DNA of 45,469 nucleotides from Synergistota bacterium (GTDB lineage Bacteria; Synergistota; Synergistia; Synergistales; Synergistaceae), in the NCBI GenBank assembly GCA_023450745.1, contig JAEXGR010000002.1:1-45469 (forward strand). The letters are read 5' to 3'. Below, piece after piece: positions 41,010 through 45,469 of this stretch. How positions within the stretch are numbered: position 1 is the first letter of the stretch; each line of letters begins with the position of its first letter. Under the pieces are notes generated by a model. The model saw nothing but the letters and a program-made list of their open reading frames with translations. It had not been told where the DNA came from and ran no database searches. Position numbers and translations under genes: made by a program.

Positions 41010-42260
41010 ATGGAAGCAGTCAAGGCACCGCGCGGCACAAGAGACATACTTGGAGACGAATCGTGGAAGTGGGCCTATGTAACGCAGATGTGCCGCAATG
41101 TTGCGGATGATTATGGATATAGAGAGGTGCACCTTCCCATCTTCGAGCATACGGAGCTTTTTTGCCGCGGCGTGGGCGAGACGACGGACGTCGTGGAGAA
41201 GGAGATGTACACCTTCACGGACAAGGGCGGCCGCAGTATCACGCTGCGTCCGGAGCTGACGGCTTCGATGGTGCGCTCTTACCTTGAGAACGAAATGAAC
41301 AAGGGCGCGCAGCCCGCGAAGCTCTGGAGCATCGGGCCGATGTTCCGCTACGAACGCCCGCAGAAGGGGCGTTACCGCCAGTTCGTGCAGCTCGATATCG
41401 AGGCGCTTGGCGCGCAGGACGCTTTTGTGGACCTTGAGGTGATTGATTTTTCGATGGAGCTTTACCGCCGGCTGGGCCTCTCAAACCTGCAGGTGGTTCT
41501 TAATTCGGTGGGCTGCCCGAAGTGCCGCCCCGTTTACCGCAAGGCGCTGCAGGATTACCTGCGCGGGCGTTACGACGAGCTCTGCGACACCTGCAAGAGC
41601 CGCTTTGACCGCAACCCGCTGCGCATCCTCGACTGCAAGAGCCCGATCTGCAGGGAGATCACGGAGGGCGCGCCCTCGGTGATGGATCACCTCTGCGGCG
41701 AGTGCAAGGACCACTTTGAACAGCTCCGGCGCGGCCTTGACAAGATCGGCGCGGTGGTGAAGCACGATAAGCGCCTGGTCCGCGGCCTCGACTACTACAC
41801 GAAGACGGCCTATGAGATACTTTCCGGAGATCTCGGCTCGCAGAACGCCGTTTGCGGCGGCGGGCGTTACGACAACCTCTCCGAGGCGATCGGCGGCCCG
41901 CATGTGCCGGGCGTCGGTTTCGCCTCCGGCATCGAGCGCGTCATCCTCACGATGGAGGCGCAGGGCTGTTCTTTCGGAGTCAAGCCGGCGAATAAAGTTT
42001 ACGTGGTGGCCGCCGAGCCCGACGCGCGCTTGGAGGCGATGAACCTGATGCGCACGCTGCGCATGAACCGCATCTCCGCCGACATGGACTACATGGGACG
42101 GGCGATGAAGGGGCAGATGAAGACGGCGGGTGCTTCCGCGGAATACGCCTGCATCCTGGGCATGAGCGAGATAGAGAAGGGCGTAGTCACCCTGAAGGAC
42201 CTCAAAGAGGGCGTGCAGGAAGAGCTGACGGCGGAGCAGATCATCAGCAAGCTAAGCTAA
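41010..42260 (+). CDS. hisS: Histidyl-tRNA synthetase
   Basis: 416 residues, normal bacterial length, ATG behind GGGAGG. Class II signatures are in order: KAPRGTRDILG at the N-terminus, motif 2 (PMFRYERPQKGRYRQFVQLD near 110-130), the histidine A box RGLDYYTKTAYE near 258-270, and motif 3 (VPGVGFASGIERVILTM near 298-315). The C-terminal about 90 residues are the anticodon-binding domain (KVYVVAAEPDARLEAMNLMRTL). It joins histidine to tRNA-His in the cytosol. A 39-bp gap leads to aspS, and both are served by the promoter at 40866. Confidence 0.97.
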   Translation: MEAVKAPRGTRDILGDESWKWAYVTQMCRNVADDYGYREVHLPIFEHTELFCRGVGETTDVVEKEMYTFTDKGGRSITLRPELTASMVRSYLENEMNKGAQPAKLWSIGPMFRYERPQKGRYRQFVQLDIEALGAQDAFVDLEVIDFSMELYRRLGLSNLQVVLNSVGCPKCRPVYRKALQDYLRGRYDELCDTCKSRFDRNPLRILDCKSPICREITEGAPSVMDHLCGECKDHFEQLRRGLDKIGAVVKHDKRLVRGLDYYTKTAYEILSGDLGSQNAVCGGGRYDNLSEAIGGPHVPGVGFASGIERVILTMEAQGCSFGVKPANKVYVVAAEPDARLEAMNLMRTLRMNRISADMDYMGRAMKGQMKTAGASAEYACILGMSEIEKGVVTLKDLKEGVQEELTAEQIISKLS

Positions 42261-42299
42261 CACTTTTATAGATAAATTAAGATAAAGAGGGAATAACCG

Positions 42300-44087
42300 A
42301 TGGACCGACACTATGACGCCTCATGGCAGAGAACGATGTACTGCGGCGCTCCGCGCCTTGAGGACGCGGGAAAAGAGACTGTACTTAACGGATGGCTCCG
42401 GTGCCGCCGCGACCTGGGCGGGATAATCTTCATCGAGCTGTGGGACAAGACTGGCGTGACGCAGGTGGTCTTCAACCCCGAACTTAACGCCGAGGCCCAC
42501 GAGCGGGCGGGCGCCCTGCGCAGCGAATATGTGCTTGCCGTGAAGGGCAGGCTGCGCCAGCGTCCCGAGGGCACGGAAAACCCCGATCTCGCTACGGGGG
42601 CCGTCGAGCTGCTGGTAGACGACTTCATCGTCCTTGCGCCCGCGAAGCTGATCCCCTTCGAGCTGGACAACGCGGACAGCGTCAACGAGGACCTGCGCAT
42701 GAAGTACCGTTATCTCGACCTGCGCCGCGAGTCGATGCAGGCGAACCTCAAGACGCGCCATGACGTGACGCGCTATACGCGCAACTATTTCGGCGACAAC
42801 GGCTTCATCGAGGTGGAAACGCCGATGCTGACGAAGTCGACGCCGGAGGGCGCGCGCGACTATCTGGTGCCGAGCCGCGTCAACCCCGGCAAGTTCTACG
42901 CGCTGCCGCAGTCGCCGCAGCTCTTCAAACAGCTGCTGATGGTCAGCGGCTGCGACCGCTATATGCAGATCGTCAAGTGTTTCCGCGACGAGGACCTGCG
43001 CGCCGACCGGCAGCCGGAGTTCACGCAGATAGACCTTGAGATGAGCTTTATCACCGAAGAGGATATTATGACGCTCGTCGAGAATTATCTCGCGGGGCTT
43101 TTCAAGGAGATCAAGGGCGTGGAGGTAAAGACGCCCTTCCTGCGCATGACCTGGGACGAAGCGATGAACAAGTACGGCATCGACAAGCCCGATATGCGTA
43201 TCCCGCTGGAGATGGTGCCGCTTGAGGAGGTTTTCGCCGGCGGCGAGAATCCCTTCGCGGCGCTGGTTGCCGGCGGCGGCACGATCAAGGGGCTGCGCCT
43301 GCCCGGCGGCGCGGCGCTCTCGCGCAAGGAGCTCTCGGATCTCGAGGGACGCGCGAAGGCGCTGGGCGCGAAGGGTATGGCGAATTTCCAGGTCAAGGAG
43401 GGAGAGCTCAAGGGTCCTCTCGTGAAGTTCCTTGATGAGGGCCGTATCGCGAAGCTCAAGGAGCTTTCGGGGATCGAAAACGGTGACGCGCTCTTTATCA
43501 TGGCCGACGAGAGCTGGCGCAGGGCCTGCGAGATTTTGGGGCAGATCCGCCTTGAGCTCGGACGTGAGCGCGGGCTGGTGGAGGAGGGCTTCCGCTTCCT
43601 CTGGGTGACGGAGTTCCCGCTCTTTGAATGGGACGATGAGACGGGCCGCTACACCGCCGTCCACCATCCCTTTACCGCGCCGATGAATGAGGATATGGAG
43701 TATTTGCTCAGCGAACCGGGCCGTGTGCGCTCCCGCGCCTATGACGTGGTCCTCAACGGAACGGAGCTGGGCGGCGGTTCGATAAGGATACATAACCCCG
43801 AGATGCAGCAGAAGGCCTTCCAGGCGCTGAACTTCACGCCGGAGGCGGCCAGGGAGCGTTTCGGCTTCCTGCTCGACGGCCTCAGCTACGGCACGCCGCC
43901 GCACGGCGGACTGGCCATCGGCCTTGACCGCCTCGTCATGCTGATGACGGGCAGCAAGTCGATCCGTGACGTAATGGCCTTCCCGAAGAATCAGAAGGCC
44001 CAGTGCCCGATGACGGAGGCCCCCTCCGAGGTCGAGGCTAAGCAGCTTGATGAGCTCTCGATCAAGACGATCGAGCCGCTGGTTTAA
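42300..44087 (+). CDS. aspS: Aspartyl-tRNA synthetase
   Basis: 595 residues, the usual length of bacterial AspRS with its GAD insertion. Residues 15-105 form the OB-fold anticodon-binding domain (LNGWLRCRRDLGGIIFIELW). Class II motif 1 lies near 150-175 (YLDLRRESMQANLKTRHDVT), motif 2 near 215-235 (CFRDEDLRADRQPEFTQIDL), the inserted GAD domain at about 285-415, and motif 3 near 525-550 (LSYGTPPHGGLAIGLDRLVM). Whether it is discriminating or also charges tRNA-Asn is not clear from sequence alone. It follows hisS as in many bacteria, with AGAGGGAA before its ATG, and ends at the hairpin at 44108. Confidence 0.97.
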   Translation: MDRHYDASWQRTMYCGAPRLEDAGKETVLNGWLRCRRDLGGIIFIELWDKTGVTQVVFNPELNAEAHERAGALRSEYVLAVKGRLRQRPEGTENPDLATGAVELLVDDFIVLAPAKLIPFELDNADSVNEDLRMKYRYLDLRRESMQANLKTRHDVTRYTRNYFGDNGFIEVETPMLTKSTPEGARDYLVPSRVNPGKFYALPQSPQLFKQLLMVSGCDRYMQIVKCFRDEDLRADRQPEFTQIDLEMSFITEEDIMTLVENYLAGLFKEIKGVEVKTPFLRMTWDEAMNKYGIDKPDMRIPLEMVPLEEVFAGGENPFAALVAGGGTIKGLRLPGGAALSRKELSDLEGRAKALGAKGMANFQVKEGELKGPLVKFLDEGRIAKLKELSGIENGDALFIMADESWRRACEILGQIRLELGRERGLVEEGFRFLWVTEFPLFEWDDETGRYTAVHHPFTAPMNEDMEYLLSEPGRVRSRAYDVVLNGTELGGGSIRIHNPEMQQKAFQALNFTPEAARERFGFLLDGLSYGTPPHGGLAIGLDRLVMLMTGSKSIRDVMAFPKNQKAQCPMTEAPSEVEAKQLDELSIKTIEPLV

Positions 44088-44107
44088 GGACGATAGAAGA
44101 TAAGAAA

Positions 44108-44160
44108 TAATCAAGCCGCCGCAGAGATGCGGCGGCTTGATTATGTATGAGCGTTTTTTA
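44108..44160 (+). terminator. Terminator of the hisS-aspS operon
   Basis: A perfect 16-bp stem (begins TAATCAAGCCGCCGCA at 44108-44123, partner at 44128-44143) with a GAGA loop. The T run (six T) follows about 10 bases later at 44154. Confidence 0.8.
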
Positions 44161-44181
44161 TCGTTCCGGTTCCGAGCTCCC

Positions 44182-44213
44182 CGACCATTTTCGTGAGGTC
44201 GCGAAAATGGTCG
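44182..44213. repeat. Isolated inverted repeat
   Basis: CGACCATTTTCG at 44182-44193 pairs with CGAAAATGGTCG at 44202-44213 (12 bp, perfect) around an 8-base loop. There is no T run. It lies between aspS and the end of the convergent tRNA-binding protein gene and its role is unknown. Confidence 0.45.
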
Positions 44214-44316
44214 AATAGGGCAGCGGCTCTAAAAAAGAAAATAGCCTTTGCGCATGGTTGCTTTGCGGTGGAGGCGGGAACATTTACAAACGGAGATTCT
44301 TGCGCGTAATTCTCTC

Positions 44317-44664
44317 TTATCCCGTCCTTGTACCGTCAGGCACCGGTTTTTCGGGCTGCGCGAGCATGGGTGTGATTTTGTCCGCATAGCCGATGTCAAA
44401 GAGCATCCCCTCGGAGAGCTCTCCCGCCATCTTTCTTGGCTCTAAATTGACGATGAAGAGGGCCTGTTTTCCCTCGACCTCTTTGGGGTCTTCCCTCTCG
44501 CCCTTCATCCCCACCAGTATGGTCCTTGTAAAACCGCCAAAATCGACATCGAGTTTCACAAGTTTTTTTGAATTTGCGACATCTTCGACAATCCTTATCG
44601 TGCCGACGCGGATATCTATCTGATCGACAATGTCTATCCCAACGTTAGCCTTTACCGGAGCCGT
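44317..44664 (-). CDS. Free-standing tRNA-binding OB-fold protein (CsaA/Trbp111-like)
   Basis: 115 residues from the ATG at 44664 (MTAPVKANVGIDIVDQIDIR), chosen because GGAGATGAT lies just upstream. The core is the EMAP-II/MetRS-beta tRNA-binding domain: DIRVGTIRIVEDVANSKKLVKLDVDFG, then RTILVGMK and VNLEPRKMAGELSEGMLF with the conserved M-G-S/E-like turn. Such proteins bind tRNA outside corner or act as CsaA-type chaperones. Next to two aminoacyl-tRNA synthetase genes a tRNA-related role is plausible, though it is on the opposite strand. Confidence 0.88.
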   Translation of the reverse strand, partial: TAPVKANVGIDIVDQIDIRVGTIRIVEDVANSKKLVKLDVDFGGFTRTILVGMKGEREDPKEVEGKQALFIVNLEPRKMAGELSEGMLFDIGYADKITPMLAQPEKPVPDGTRTG

Positions 44665-44711
44665 CATTTTTATCATCTCCATATTGTGTTTCATCATTGC
44701 TGTCTGACTGT

Positions 44712-45017
44712 TCAGGGGAATATCCCCGGATAGTGGCGTCTGCCGTCAAGTACGCGATGGATAAATACAGTGGCCTCTTCCACCTTATAAAATATGAGGT
44801 ATTTCCCAACCGGAACACAGCGAAAGCCCATAGCGGCGATTTTTTTATCCGGAACTCTGGTGCCGCGGTAGGGAAACACTGAAAGTTCGTTCGCGCGCTT
44901 GATGATAAGACTGCGCAGCTCTTTTGAGGCATCCCTGCTTTCCGCGGCGATATAGATAATGATCTCCTCCAGGTCGGTGAGAGCTGCCTCAAGGAAGCGT
45001 ACCTCGAAACTATTCAT
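44712..45017 (-). CDS. ParE/RelE-family toxin of a type II toxin-antitoxin pair
   Basis: 101 residues. The pattern is that of ParE/RelE: FEVRFLEAALTDLEEIIIYI with the first strand and helix, a middle SVFPYRGTRVPDKK loop, and the C-terminal sheet FRCVPVGKYLIFYKVEEATVFIHRVLDGRRHY. The RVLDGRRHY ending is typical for the ParE branch, which targets gyrase, while RelE cuts mRNA; the branch is not proved here. It overlaps the antitoxin gene by 8 bases, the usual coupled arrangement with the antitoxin first. Confidence 0.9.
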   Translation of the reverse strand: MNSFEVRFLEAALTDLEEIIIYIAAESRDASKELRSLIIKRANELSVFPYRGTRVPDKKIAAMGFRCVPVGKYLIFYKVEEATVFIHRVLDGRRHYPGIFP

Positions 45018-45273
45018 CGATCAGCTCTTTTAGCCGTGTACTCACCTCGTCAACGGAATAGCTCCGGCAGCCTGCGATCCGCTCCGCCTCACTGCGCAGC
45101 AGTTTTTCGCGCAGGTCAAGCATCATTTCGCGTCTGGTGTAGTGTTCAACGCTCATCACTACAAGGTCTCCTTCGCCGTTCTTTGTTAGAAAAACGGGAG
45201 AATCTTCCCTTTTGCATAGCTCGGCGATCTCGTTATATTCATTGCGCAGTGCGGTAGAAGGTTTTATAAACAT
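45010..45273 (-). CDS. Phd/YefM-type antitoxin
   Basis: 87 residues. The N-terminal half fits the Phd/YefM DNA-binding fold: MFIKPSTALRNEYNEIAELC, then SPVFLTKNGEGDLVVMSVEHYTR. The C-terminal half (about 45-87, ending STRLKELIDE) is the toxin-wrapping part. GGAGATGAT precedes the ATG. The pair is expected to repress its own promoter in the AT-rich region beyond 45273. The complete pair sits at the window edge with no other mobile genes visible. Confidence 0.9.
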   Translation of the reverse strand: MFIKPSTALRNEYNEIAELCKREDSPVFLTKNGEGDLVVMSVEHYTRREMMLDLREKLLRSEAERIAGCRSYSVDEVSTRLKELIDE

Positions 45274-45469
45274 GTTATATCATCTCCATATCGTAATTAT
45301 ATCATTATTATATACTGAAAAATATATCTGAGTGGCGGAGGCGGCCAAAGTTACGTAAAGGCCACAGGTTTGTAAAAATTCTTCTTCGGTAAATATACCA
45401 TATTTATTTTTTATTGGGATACATTATAATAATTAAGTAGTAACGGATAAAAATAAATTTAGTGCATGG
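45274..45469. other. AT-rich upstream region of the toxin-antitoxin pair
   Basis: 196 bases to the window edge with no supported ORF. The first about 60 bases contain several TATAAT-like stretches on the minus strand (for example near 45297-45317) and are the likely self-regulated promoter. Nothing else is recognised. Confidence 0.45.

Overview
The window looks like a chromosomal segment of an anaerobic, amino-acid-fermenting bacterium, most likely a member of the Synergistota close to Cloacibacillus or Synergistes. This is inferred from gene content, not from a marker gene: GC-rich coding DNA with AT-rich gaps, duplicated TAXI-type TRAP transporters, a sodium-pump decarboxylase beta subunit, a very large 2-hydroxyacyl-CoA dehydratase activase, a proline racemase-family enzyme, an ornithine cyclodeaminase-family enzyme, an AbgT transporter and almost no sugar metabolism. 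No rRNA, tRNA, CRISPR array, prophage or intact insertion sequence was seen.

Layout. 1-3206: a five-gene set (first gene cut by the window edge) for a multisubunit flavin/iron-sulfur amino acid dehydrogenase of the dye-linked proline dehydrogenase type. 3343-5513: a promoter, two small exported or membrane proteins, a 57-residue OadG-like subunit and the sodium-pump decarboxylase beta subunit. 5564-7129: a LysR regulator and deoC. 7428-14311: two nearly identical fused TRAP permeases flanking an XRE regulator and a small exported protein; only the second permease is followed by a TAXI solute-binding protein. 14551-19370: an orphan NuoH-like membrane protein, a convergent DUF1850 protein, a membrane-anchored LivJ-like protein and an acyl-CoA synthetase. 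19467-22173 (minus): a class II aldolase and a CytX-type transporter controlled by a TPP riboswitch with a visible terminator. 22477-25240: AbgT transporter and M20 peptidase. 25406-29507 (minus): a LuxR regulator, a flavoprotein, and a lipoprotein that appears to carry a leukocidin-like pore-forming domain plus a BACON domain. 29853-34546: an IlvD-family dehydratase and a proline racemase-family enzyme, divergent from a YheO-like regulator and an ornithine cyclodeaminase-family enzyme, with palindromic operators between them. 34769-35936: a consensus promoter with a 41-residue ORF, then a non-coding 578-bp inverted-repeat element. 35937-40669 (minus): the 1404-residue activase and a small membrane protein. 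41010-44087: hisS-aspS. 44317-45273 (minus): a tRNA-binding OB-fold protein and a ParE/Phd-type toxin-antitoxin pair.

Together most genes import amino acids, organic acids or small peptides (TRAP-TAXI, AbgT), epimerise, oxidise, cyclise or dehydrate them, and conserve energy through a sodium-pumping decarboxylase. The strongest candidates for something undescribed are the leukocidin/BACON lipoprotein locus, the inverted-repeat element with a truncated third arm, the IlvD homologue with altered metal-ligand positions, the orphan NuoH-like protein and the tethered LivJ-like protein.
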